Shown here: piece after piece, positions 1-6,628 of the stretch | Numbering within the stretch: position 1 is the stretch's first letter | Layout of the letters: each line of letters begins with the position of its first letter | NCBI GenBank assembly: GCA_041635755.1 | Contig: JBFKUL010000043.1 | Location: 1-15,621 of the forward strand | DNA length: 15,621 bases | From: JBFKUL01 sp041635755 | Lineage (GTDB): Bacteria > Pseudomonadota > Gammaproteobacteria > Burkholderiales > SG8-39 | Reading direction: 5' to 3' | Notes under the pieces: model-generated | Database searches by the model: none | Told to the model about the DNA's origin: nothing | What the model saw: the letters and a program-made list of their open reading frames with translations, nothing else | Position numbers and translations under genes: made by a program

Positions 1-901
1 CCTTGCCCGCCGGCGCCGCACGCTCAAGCAGATCGGCACGCTCGAGCTTTACCAGCCCCTCGAAGCCGGCCGCCGCGAGGTTGCGCTCGGCCGCGCCGAG
101 CGCGGCGTCGTCCAGATCGCTGCCGTACAGCCGCACGCCACGCCGCCCCGCCGGGCGCGCCGCCTCGTCGCGCAGGCGGCGCCAGAGCGCGCCGTCGAAG
201 TTGGCGAGCCTCTCGAAGCCGAACGTGCGCCCAGCACCGGGCGCGCGGCCGAGCGCGATCGCCGCGGCCTCCGAGAGCAGCGTGCCGCTGCCGCACATCG
301 GATCGAGCAGCGGCTCCTCCGGTGTCCACCCGGTGAGCAGCACGATGCCCGCCGCGAGGTTCTCGCGCAGCGGCGCTTCGACGCGTGCGCGACGCCAGCC
401 GCGCTTGAACAGCGCCTCGCCCGAGGTGTCGAGATAGACCGTGCCACGCGCCGCATCGAGAAACACGTGCACCCGCACGTCCGGCCGTGCGCGATCGACG
501 CTCGGGCGGCGGCCCGTCGAGTCTCGAAAACGATCGCACACGGCGTCCTTTACCCTGAGCGTCGCGAACTCGAGGCTCTTGAGCGGGCTCCTGATGGCGG
601 TAAGGTTGACGCGCAGGGTGCGCTCGACACCGAACAGACGCGGCCAATCCACCGCGCGTACGGCAGCGTAGAGTTCGTTCTCGTTGCGGTAGGGGAACTC
701 GCCCACCCGCCAGAGTACCCGCGAGGCGAGCCGCGAGAAGACGTTCGCCCGATAGCACGCTTCCCAGTCGCCCTCGAAGGCGACGCCGCCCGGCACCTCG
801 CGCGCCTCGCGCGCACCGAGCGCGCCGAGTTCGGCGGCGGCGAGCGCCTCCAGCCCGCGCGGGCATGGCGCGAAGAATGCTTCAGAAGGGCTTGAGGACA
901 A
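1..901 (-). CDS. rlmL: 23S rRNA (guanine-N2)-methyltransferase, RlmL type, 3' end outside window
   Basis: Class I SAM-dependent methyltransferase with an N-terminal THUMP RNA-binding domain; E. coli RlmL methylates G2445 of 23S rRNA. The first 300 codons are present. Residues 9–20 read FFAPCPRGLEAL, the usual N-terminal signature; the THUMP part spans about 45–155. An RxNVDR-like PSVDR sits near 133–137, and SAM motif I, DPMCGSGTLL, is at 200–209. The expected catalytic NPPYG motif would lie beyond the edge. No ATG precedes the conserved N-terminus; I chose TTG at 901, which overlaps the end of hemJ by 20 bases and puts the FFAP motif at the usual position. The start is therefore less sure than the family. 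It resembles the N-terminal half of E. coli RlmKL, which in many betaproteobacteria stands alone. It is the last visible gene of the ferredoxin-to-rlmL run. Confidence 0.9.
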   Translation of the reverse strand, partial: MSSSPSEAFFAPCPRGLEALAAAELGALGAREAREVPGGVAFEGDWEACYRANVFSRLASRVLWRVGEFPYRNENELYAAVRAVDWPRLFGVERTLRVNLTAIRSPLKSLEFATLRVKDAVCDRFRDSTGRRPSVDRARPDVRVHVFLDAARGTVYLDTSGEALFKRGWRRARVEAPLRENLAAGIVLLTGWTPEEPLLDPMCGSGTLLSEAAAIALGRAPGAGRTFGFERLANFDGALWRRLRDEAARPAGRRGVRLYGSDLDDAALGAAERNLAAAGFEGLVKLERADLLERAAPAGK

Positions 902-1295
902 CCAGCAGCACCACGGCGAGAAGCAGGACTACCGGCACCTCGTTGAACCAGCGCAGCCAGACATGGCGCTTGGTGTTGCAGCCGCGCCGGAAATCGAGCA
1001 TCAGCTTGCCGCACCACACGTGATACGCCACCAGCAGCGCGACGAGCGCGAGCTTGGCGTGCAGCCAGCCGCCGGTAAAGCCGTACCCCAGCCACAGCCA
1101 CGTGCCGAGAATCAGGGTGAGCACGCCGCTCGGGGTCATGATGCCCCAGAAGAGCTTGCGCTCCATCACTTTGAAGCGCTCGAGCGAGGGCTCGTCGCTC
1201 GCCATCGCGTGATAGACGAACAGGCGCGGCAGGTAGAACAGGCCCGCGAACCAAGTCACTACGAACACGATGTGCAGCGCCTTGAGCCAGAGCAT
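882..1295 (-). CDS. hemJ: Protoporphyrinogen IX oxidase HemJ
   Basis: A small integral membrane protein (137 residues) that oxidises protoporphyrinogen IX to protoporphyrin IX, the penultimate step of heme synthesis, in bacteria lacking HemG or HemY. The N-terminus LKALHIVFVVTWFAGLFYL with His8, a conserved His implicated in heme binding in the family, is characteristic, as are WLHAKLALV at 77–85 and NEVPVVLL at 118–125. About four membrane segments are visible. The ATG at 1295 is chosen over an upstream in-frame start at 1370, because residues upstream of it look nothing like the family and would overlap the permease; an AGGG lies shortly before it. The permease stop is 7 bases upstream, and the 3' end overlaps the rlmL start, so the three are probably co-transcribed. 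Confidence 0.92.
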   Translation of the reverse strand: MLWLKALHIVFVVTWFAGLFYLPRLFVYHAMASDEPSLERFKVMERKLFWGIMTPSGVLTLILGTWLWLGYGFTGGWLHAKLALVALLVAYHVWCGKLMLDFRRGCNTKRHVWLRWFNEVPVVLLLAVVLLVVLKPF

Positions 1296-1302
1296 CGCGA
1301 CC

Positions 1303-2091
1303 CTACTTGAGCAGCCGGCGGCGCGTGAGCACCACGGCGAGATAGAAACCGATGATCGCATAGGCGACAAGCACGCTCAGGTGCCCGACGAGCGCCGGCG
1401 GCAGCTCACCCGAGAGCATCGGCCGCACGATCGCCACGCCGTGGTACAGCGGCAGCACCACCCCGATCGCCTGCAGCGTCTCGGGCAGGCGCTCGACCGG
1501 GAAGAACACGCCGCACAGGATCATCATCGGCGTGAGCACCAGCGTCAGGTAGTAACTGAAGTAATCGTAGCTGTTGGCGAGCGCATTGATCGCGAGGCCG
1601 AGCCCGCCGAAGCACAGACCGATCAGCAGCACCACCGGAATCGTGGCGAGCGCGAGCGGCGAGGAGACGTAGCCAAACAGCGAGACCACGATCAGCACCG
1701 CCACGCCGGCGGCAAGCGCCTTGGTGGCGCACCACGACCATTCGCCGGTCACCACGTCATCGAGCGTCAGCGGCGCATTGACGATCGCCTCCCAGGTGCG
1801 CTGCACGTGCATGCGCGAGAATGCGGAGAACAGCGACTCGAAGGTCGCCGCGTACATGGTGGCCGAAGCGACGAAGCCGCCCGACAGGAACACGAAGTAG
1901 GAGGTGCCGCCGACCTCTCCGATGACCGCACCCAGGCCGTAGCCCAGGCCGAAGAGCAGGATCAGAGGATCGGCGAGGTTGCCGAGGATGGAAGGCAGCG
2001 CGAGCTTTCGCCAGACCAGGAAATTGCGCTGCCACACCGGACGAAAGCGCGCACTCACTGCGGGTGGCGCGTAGCGGCGCGCGGAGTTCAT
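1303..2091 (-). CDS. ABC-2 type transporter permease, NodJ family
   Basis: A 262-residue integral membrane permease. A soluble N-terminal stretch contains a WQRNFLVWRK amphipathic segment, followed by about six membrane segments. MHVQRTWEAIVNAPL at about 93–107 is the cytoplasmic coupling region typical of NodJ-type ABC-2 permeases, and a LTPMMILCGVFFPVERLP stretch precedes the last pair of helices. It pairs with the ATPase gene 9 bases upstream, so the two should form one exporter. Rhizobial NodJ exports lipochitooligosaccharide, but homologues are common in non-nodulating betaproteobacteria, and nothing here suggests nodulation. The substrate is unknown; a drug, lipid or glycan are possibilities. 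The ATG at 2091 has AAGAG about eight bases upstream. Confidence 0.88.
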   Translation of the reverse strand: MNSARRYAPPAVSARFRPVWQRNFLVWRKLALPSILGNLADPLILLFGLGYGLGAVIGEVGGTSYFVFLSGGFVASATMYAATFESLFSAFSRMHVQRTWEAIVNAPLTLDDVVTGEWSWCATKALAAGVAVLIVVSLFGYVSSPLALATIPVVLLIGLCFGGLGLAINALANSYDYFSYYLTLVLTPMMILCGVFFPVERLPETLQAIGVVLPLYHGVAIVRPMLSGELPPALVGHLSVLVAYAIIGFYLAVVLTRRRLLK

Positions 2092-2100
2092 GGCACGCTC

Positions 2101-3018
2101 TTAGTCGCGCAGGTCGCGCCCGGTGAGCTTGAGGAATACGTCCTCGAGGTTCGCCGGGCGGTGCAGGTACACGAGCTCGCGCTGTCCCTCAAGGCTCGTG
2201 AGCACCGGCTCGACGTCGCTCGCGTAGCAGAACACGGTTTCACCGGCGCGCTCGACGCGCGGCACGAGGCGGCTTGCGCGCGCCATCCAATCGCCCACGC
2301 TCGGGCCGTGCACCTCGACGACCTGCGACTCGATGTGCCTGGCCACCAACTGCCGCGGGCTGCCTTCGGCGATCATGCGACCGTGGTCCATGATCGCCAC
2401 GCGCCGGCACAGCCGCTCGGCCTCCTCCATGAAATGCGTGGTGAGCACCAGCGTGCGGCCTTCCAGCGTGAGCTGGCGCAGCCGCTCCCAAATCAGGTGC
2501 CTCGCCTGCGGATCGAGCCCGGTGGTCGGCTCGTCCATGAAAATCACCTGCGGGTCGTTGACCAGCGCGCGCGCGAGCGTGAGGCGCCGGCGCATGCCGC
2601 CCGAGAGCGTCTGGATCTTGGCCTGGGCGCGCCCGGCGAGCCCGGCGAACTCGAGCAGCTGTGGAATGCGCGCCTCGATCTCGCGTACCGGCAGCCCGAA
2701 GTACCGACCGTAGACGATCAGATTCTCGGTCACGGTGAAGTCCGGATCGAGATTGTCGAACTGCGGTACCACGCCGACGCGCCGGCGTGCCTCCCGCGCA
2801 CGCCGCGGCACAGGCTCGCCGAGCAGCTCGATCGCGCCGGCGTCGGGATCGGAGAGCCCGAGGCAGAGCTTGAGCGTGGTGGTTTTGCCTGCGCCGTTCG
2901 GTCCGAGCAAGCCGAAGCACTCGCCGGGGCGTACTTCGATATCGACGCCACGCACCACCTCAAGCTCGCCGTAGAACTTGCGCAGCCCGCGGGCCGACAG
3001 GGCCGGGGCGCCGTTCAT
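2101..3018 (-). CDS. ABC transporter ATP-binding protein, NodI family
   Basis: A 305-residue ATPase of the DRA/NodI type that energises the adjacent permease. All nucleotide-binding motifs are present: Walker A GPNGAGKT at 39–46, Q-loop Gln86 in VVPQFDNLD, signature LSGGM at 138–142, Walker B VIFMDEP at 158–164, and switch His195 in TTHFMEEAERLC. The C-terminal 80 residues form the extra domain usual in NodI-like ATPases, including VVEVHG and a final LEDVFLKLTGRDLRD. ATG at 3018 is chosen because it overlaps the stop of the hydrolase gene in an ATGA arrangement, and an in-frame start 111 bases upstream would add a low-complexity Pro/Gly/Arg tail. Substrate not predictable from sequence. Confidence 0.92.
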   Translation of the reverse strand: MNGAPALSARGLRKFYGELEVVRGVDIEVRPGECFGLLGPNGAGKTTTLKLCLGLSDPDAGAIELLGEPVPRRAREARRRVGVVPQFDNLDPDFTVTENLIVYGRYFGLPVREIEARIPQLLEFAGLAGRAQAKIQTLSGGMRRRLTLARALVNDPQVIFMDEPTTGLDPQARHLIWERLRQLTLEGRTLVLTTHFMEEAERLCRRVAIMDHGRMIAEGSPRQLVARHIESQVVEVHGPSVGDWMARASRLVPRVERAGETVFCYASDVEPVLTSLEGQRELVYLHRPANLEDVFLKLTGRDLRD

Positions 3019-3629
3019 GCGGCGCGCCAGTTGGACTGCACGATCCTGCGCAGCACCTGCAGGCGGCGATGGAAGAAGTGATCCGCCCCGGGGACCAGGA
3101 TCACCGGCAGATCCTGCGGACGTGCCCACGCGAGCACATCGGCAAGCGGCACGGTCAGGTCCTCCTCGCCGTGGATCAGCAGCGTGTCGGGTGGAACCGC
3201 GGGCGCCTCGAAGCGGTTTACAGCGACCCCCACCAGCACCATGCGCTCGGGCTTGACCTGCTGCGCGAGCTTGGCCTGGATCGCGGCGCCGAACGAGAAG
3301 CCGGCAAGCACGAACGGCGACTCGCCGTACTGCGTGCGCGCCCAGTCGAGCACTGCGGCAAGATCGTCGACTTCACCGCGGCCCTCATCGTGCTTGCCTT
3401 CGGAGCCGCCGACACCGCGGAAGTTCGGGCGCAGCGCCGCATAGCCCAGCTCAACGAATGCGCGCGCCAGGGTCTGCACCACCTTGTTGTCGAGCATGCC
3501 GCCGAACAGCGGGTGCGGATGCGCGACGAGCGCGACGCCGCGCTTCGGGCCCTCGGCCGGCTCGTCGAGCGCGCATTCGATGCGCCCGGCGGGCCCGTCG
3601 AGGCGCTCGCGCCGAGTCGTGGCGCGCAT
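3015..3629 (-). CDS. Alpha/beta hydrolase, small serine hydrolase family
   Basis: A 204-residue cytoplasmic alpha/beta-hydrolase without signal peptide. A HPHPLFGGMLDNKVV stretch at 37–51 and PNFRGVGGSEG at 68–78 are typical of the small proteobacterial hydrolases sometimes annotated as dienelactone-hydrolase-like or dipeptidyl aminopeptidase-related. The nucleophile elbow is GFSFG with Ser112; the acid is probably Asp157 in HGEEDLTVP, and the catalytic His is His184 in PGADHFFHRR. The triad is complete, so the enzyme should be active, but its substrate cannot be read from sequence. The start ATG at 3629 overlaps the ferredoxin stop by one base (TGATG), and the stop overlaps the ABC ATPase start (ATGA), so it is very likely translationally coupled to both. 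Confidence 0.87.
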   Translation of the reverse strand: MRATTRRERLDGPAGRIECALDEPAEGPKRGVALVAHPHPLFGGMLDNKVVQTLARAFVELGYAALRPNFRGVGGSEGKHDEGRGEVDDLAAVLDWARTQYGESPFVLAGFSFGAAIQAKLAQQVKPERMVLVGVAVNRFEAPAVPPDTLLIHGEEDLTVPLADVLAWARPQDLPVILVPGADHFFHRRLQVLRRIVQSNWRAA

Positions 3630-3937
3630 CAGATCGTCAGCCGCTCGACGATGCGGCCGTGCCGGACATGCTCCTCGATGATTTCGTCGATGTCGGCGCG
3701 ATCCACGTAGGTATACCAAACCGCCTCGGGGTAGATCACGATGCAGGGACCTTCCTCGCAGCGGTCCAGGCACCCTGCCTGGTTGACGCGCACCTGCTCC
3801 TTGCCGGAAAGACCCAGCGCCTTGACGCGCGCCTTGGCGTAGTCGCGCATCGCGGACGCGCCCTTGTCGTTGCAGCAGGTGCGGCTGCCGTCGCGCTGGT
3901 TGCAGCAGAAAAAGACGTGCCGGGCGTAGTAGGACAT
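3629..3937 (-). CDS. Thioredoxin-like [2Fe-2S] ferredoxin
   Basis: A 102-residue protein of the thioredoxin-fold [2Fe-2S] ferredoxin family. Candidate cluster ligands are Cys12, Cys22, Cys56 and Cys60, in FFCCNQR, TCCND and AGCLDRCEEGPC; the CxxxC plus later Cys65 and the following IVIYPEAVWY segment are the family hallmark. Extra cysteines at 11 and 21 sit beside the expected ligands. Role: small soluble electron carrier; partner unknown. It is first in a run with an alpha/beta hydrolase, an ABC exporter, hemJ and rlmL, and its stop overlaps the hydrolase start by one base. No Shine-Dalgarno sequence is visible; a TAAAAT hexamer lies 9 bases before the ATG. Confidence 0.88.
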   Translation of the reverse strand: MSYYARHVFFCCNQRDGSRTCCNDKGASAMRDYAKARVKALGLSGKEQVRVNQAGCLDRCEEGPCIVIYPEAVWYTYVDRADIDEIIEEHVRHGRIVERLTI

Positions 3938-3946
3938 GGAAGGCGG

Positions 3947-3952
3947 ATTTTA
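3947..3952 (-). promoter_or_regulatory. -10-like TAAAAT just upstream of the ferredoxin gene
   Basis: On the minus strand TAAAAT is followed by nine bases and then the ATG. No -35 match is found 16–18 bases upstream, and no ribosome binding site lies between it and the start. It is the best promoter candidate for the six-gene run, and if used the transcript would be leaderless or nearly so. Weak evidence because it is a six-base match, though AT-rich hexamers are rare in this GC-rich sequence. Confidence 0.4.
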
Positions 3953-3985
3953 CCCGAGCGGCGGCGCACGCCGCGCGCCTCGCGC

Positions 3986-5056
3986 TCAGTCGAAAATCTT
4001 GATCGCGTCGCGCCGCGAGGACAGATAGATGATGTAGGCGAGCGCGGCGAACGGCCAGACCGAGGTCACCAGGCGCGTCAGGCCATTGAAATTCAGAAAG
4101 TGGCCCTGCTGCCAGACCTTGAGGCTCGCGGTAAGGTAGGGATTGGGCGGCGCAAGATTAACCAGCACGGTGCCCGCCATGAGCAGCACCGCCGCGAGCA
4201 CCAGGCGCGGCGTGCGCGGCAGCCACACTGCAAGCGCCGCCGCGAGCAGCCCGGCAACCAGTCCCTGCAGCGCCCCCGGCGTGAGCCAGATGAACACGTT
4301 CTCGGCCTGCATCAAGATCGCAAAGGCCGCGGTCTTGACCGCGAGCGCGGCGAGCACGAGGGCGATCAACATGGTGCGTACGCGCTCTCCCGGTGTCACG
4401 ATCGCCGACAGAATCACCGCCACCGCCACCATATTTGTGCCCGCAGTCATCGCCTCGATCGAGATGAACAGCTCGGCGGCGCGCGCCGGCCCGCCCGGCG
4501 CGGCAAACAGATCGCGCAGATCGCCCACACCGAAGAGCAGCATCGCGGGATTGAGCTGCGTGAACAGCCACAAGCCGAGCAGCACCAGGCCGAGATCGGC
4601 GGTTGCGCCCGGGCTGAACGCACCGGCGCGCAGCCGCTTGAGCGGCCCGCCCTGCAGCAGCCAAGGCGCGAGGCGCGCACCGAGCAGCGCGCCGACGAGC
4701 GCGCCGACGATGTTGAACGCGACATCCAGGTTCGACTCGAAGCGCGCGGGCAGGTAGGTCTGTGCCGCCTCGAGCCCGAGCGAAAGCGCGGCACCACTGA
4801 TTACAGCCACCGCGATTGCGGCCATGCCGAGCAGTCGCGGATAAAGCGCGAGCACGCACAGGAAGCCGTAGGGCACATACGAAAGCACGTTCGCGGCGAC
4901 ATCGAAGGTGGTGAGGTAGCGCGGCCAGGGCGCGGCCAGGTACGCGAACGCTGACAGGCCCGCGTCGCTCCAACCCGACAGCGGGTAGAGCGAGGCGTAG
5001 GCTGCGAGCAGCACATACACCACGTACAGAAGCCGAGCGAGCGGCGATCCACGCAT
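3986..5056 (-). CDS. VanZ family membrane protein, long form
   Basis: A 356-residue polytopic membrane protein. The N-terminal 130 residues carry the VanZ hallmarks: FDVAANVLSYVPYGFL at 51–66, and EAAQTYLPARFESNLDVAFN at 96–115 with the conserved Glu, Gln, Arg, Asp and Asn. Members are best known through VanZ of teicoplanin-resistant enterococci, but most are housekeeping proteins of unknown role, so no resistance is inferred. Classic VanZ domains are much shorter; here about 220 further residues with roughly six more hydrophobic segments follow. The symporter stop is 43 bases upstream; the ferredoxin start is 48 bases downstream. TAAAAT stands 6 bases before the ATG at 5056. The 48 bases after the stop contain a small GC-rich hairpin without a T tract. 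Confidence 0.85.
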   Translation of the reverse strand: MRGSPLARLLYVVYVLLAAYASLYPLSGWSDAGLSAFAYLAAPWPRYLTTFDVAANVLSYVPYGFLCVLALYPRLLGMAAIAVAVISGAALSLGLEAAQTYLPARFESNLDVAFNIVGALVGALLGARLAPWLLQGGPLKRLRAGAFSPGATADLGLVLLGLWLFTQLNPAMLLFGVGDLRDLFAAPGGPARAAELFISIEAMTAGTNMVAVAVILSAIVTPGERVRTMLIALVLAALAVKTAAFAILMQAENVFIWLTPGALQGLVAGLLAAALAVWLPRTPRLVLAAVLLMAGTVLVNLAPPNPYLTASLKVWQQGHFLNFNGLTRLVTSVWPFAALAYIIYLSSRRDAIKIFD

Positions 5057-5062
5057 CGGCTC

Positions 5063-5068
5063 ATTTTA
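5063..5068 (-). promoter_or_regulatory. -10-like TAAAAT just upstream of the VanZ gene
   Basis: TAAAAT on the minus strand is separated from the VanZ ATG by GAGCCG only. A start of transcription about seven bases downstream of the hexamer would coincide with the ATG itself. There is no -35 match. GAG in the spacer could alternatively act as a poor ribosome binding site in a read-through transcript from the symporter gene. Confidence 0.38.
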
Positions 5069-5099
5069 GCGGGCATCAGGCGCGCCCGCCCTGCTCGGC

Positions 5100-6551
5100 T
5101 CAAGTGCCGCGCGTCGTGCGATGGGCCTGCGCGCTCGGGTGCGCCGCGCCGCGCGTGAGCAGCGATCCGGCGATCATGCCGACGAGCGATGCGCCGAGGC
5201 CGATGAGTTGCGGCGGCCACAGGCCCTCGGGCTCGACGAGCTCCATCATCCCCCAGCCGAACATGCCGAGCAGCACGGCCGCCACGGCGCCGGGCACGTT
5301 GGCGTGCTTCCAGTACAGCCCGAATACGAGCGGCACGAAGCACGACACGAGCGTCACTTTGTACGCGTTCTGCACCATCTCGTAGATCGTCGCCTCGCTG
5401 TTGAGCGCGAACAGCATCACGCACAGCGCGAAGATGATCAGCACCAGGCGCAGCGTGAGCAGGAACTGACGGTCGCTCATGTGGGGGAAGAACGGCCGCA
5501 GGATGTTCTCGGTGAAGAGCGCCGTCGGCGCGAGCAGCGCGCCGCTCGTGGTCGACAGGATCGCCGAGAGCAGCGCGCCGAAGAACACCACCTGCGCGAA
5601 TAGCGGCGTGTGATTGAGGATCAGGTTAGGCAGGATTAGCTGGTGCGCGTTGCCCTCGGCGTCCATCAGCGGCTTGACCATGTTCGGGTCGATCAGGAAG
5701 GCCGAATACGCGAGATAGATCGGCACGAACGCGAGGCAGAAATAGAGCATGCCGCCGATGATCGTGCCGCGCACCGCAGTCTGCTCGTCCTTGGCCGAGG
5801 TGACGCGCTGGAATACGTCCTGCTGCGGGATCGACCCGAGCGCGGCGGTAATGAACGCGGCAAGGAACCACAGCACGTCCTTCAGCTCGAGCGCCGGCCA
5901 GAAGGCGAACTTTTCGGCCGTCGCGGCATGCGCCACGATCACCGAGGGCCCGCCCGCCATGTCGCCCAGGAGCGAAGCGAGGTAAACGAGGCCGAGCACA
6001 ATGATCACCGTCTGGAACAGATCGGTGAACGCCACCGACCACATGCCGCCGAACAGCGTGTAGACCACCACCACGCCGGCGCCGATCATGATGCCCATCG
6101 CCAGGGAGATGGCCCCACCCGAGAGCGTGTGGAACACGACGCCGAGCGCGGTCATCTGCGCCGAGGTCCAGCCCAGGTACGAGATGGTGATCGCGAGGCT
6201 GGTGATCAGCTCGACCGGCCGATTGAAACGCTTCTTGTAGAAGTCGCCGATGGTGAGCAGGTTCATGCGGTAGAACGCGCGCGCAAAGAACAGCCCGACG
6301 AGCACCAGGCAAAGCGAGAAGCCGAAGGGGTCGGCCACGACCCCGCTCAGGCCTTCCTTGAGGAAAGTCGAGGACACCGCGAGCACCGTCTCGGCGCCGA
6401 ACCAGGTGGCGAACACCACGGTGATGCTCATGTACAGGGGCAGGCTGCGGCCCGCCACCAAGTAGTCCTTCGAGTTCTTGACGCGCAGCGCGGCCCACAG
6501 GCCGATGCCGACCGACACCGAGAGATACAGGAGCACGAACCAGATCAGCAT
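5100..6551 (-). CDS. Sodium:solute symporter (SSS family)
   Basis: A 483-residue inner-membrane transporter with about 13 hydrophobic segments, the normal size and topology of the SSS family, which uses the sodium gradient to import small solutes. Recognisable family stretches are KNSKDYLVAGRSLPLY at 25–40, the GWTSAQMTALG segment at 127–137, GSIPQQDVFQRVTSAKDE at 239–256, and SAILSTTSGALLAPTALF at 329–346, where the Ser/Thr cluster corresponds to the sodium site of the fold. The extended N-terminal AGRSLP motif with a Trp50-Phe-Gly-Ala-Glu segment is common to the proline/pantothenate/solute group, but the substrate cannot be assigned. The ATG at 6551 has GGATGA shortly upstream. A 77-base gap separates it from ubiB; the VanZ gene follows 43 bases after its stop. 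Confidence 0.9.
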   Translation of the reverse strand: MLIWFVLLYLSVSVGIGLWAALRVKNSKDYLVAGRSLPLYMSITVVFATWFGAETVLAVSSTFLKEGLSGVVADPFGFSLCLVLVGLFFARAFYRMNLLTIGDFYKKRFNRPVELITSLAITISYLGWTSAQMTALGVVFHTLSGGAISLAMGIMIGAGVVVVYTLFGGMWSVAFTDLFQTVIIVLGLVYLASLLGDMAGGPSVIVAHAATAEKFAFWPALELKDVLWFLAAFITAALGSIPQQDVFQRVTSAKDEQTAVRGTIIGGMLYFCLAFVPIYLAYSAFLIDPNMVKPLMDAEGNAHQLILPNLILNHTPLFAQVVFFGALLSAILSTTSGALLAPTALFTENILRPFFPHMSDRQFLLTLRLVLIIFALCVMLFALNSEATIYEMVQNAYKVTLVSCFVPLVFGLYWKHANVPGAVAAVLLGMFGWGMMELVEPEGLWPPQLIGLGASLVGMIAGSLLTRGAAHPSAQAHRTTRGT

Positions 6552-6574
6552 GGCGTCATCCGCTCTTCATCCGT

Positions 6575-6627
6575 TGGCAACGCGCGCAATCATAGCGCGC
6601 TCGGCCGCGACTTGGGACGCCTTGCCA
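6575..6627. repeat. Nested inverted repeats between ubiB and the symporter gene
   Basis: Outer arms TGGCAA (6575–6580) and TTGCCA (6622–6627) enclose a second inverted repeat, GCGCGC (6582–6587) and GCGCGC (6595–6600), whose seven-base spacer is AATCATA. Read on the minus strand that spacer contains TATGAT, a -10-like hexamer pointing at the symporter gene; there is no -35 match at the usual distance. The structure could be a ubiB terminator without a T tract, an operator around a promoter, or chance in GC-rich DNA. Confidence 0.35.
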
Positions 6628-6628
6628 C

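Noticed and set aside
1303..3018. Nodulation genes nodI and nodJ
   Set aside because: The proteins are of the NodI/NodJ families, but homologues are widespread in non-symbiotic betaproteobacteria, and no other nod gene or nod box is seen, so the symbols were not assigned.
1270..3081. A 603-codon open frame on the plus strand antisense to the ABC transporter genes
   Set aside because: Its product is rich in Arg, His, Gln and Ala with no domain, and it lies exactly opposite well-conserved ABC ATPase and permease genes. Long antisense frames are expected in GC-rich DNA.
3458..4954. A 498-codon plus-strand open frame opposite the VanZ and ferredoxin genes
   Set aside because: Composition is typical of antisense shadow frames (Arg, His, Gln, Glu), while the minus strand gives a clear VanZ domain with membrane helices.
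3986..5056. Glycopeptide resistance (VanZ)
   Set aside because: Only the domain family is shared; there are no other van genes and the protein is a much longer housekeeping-type form.
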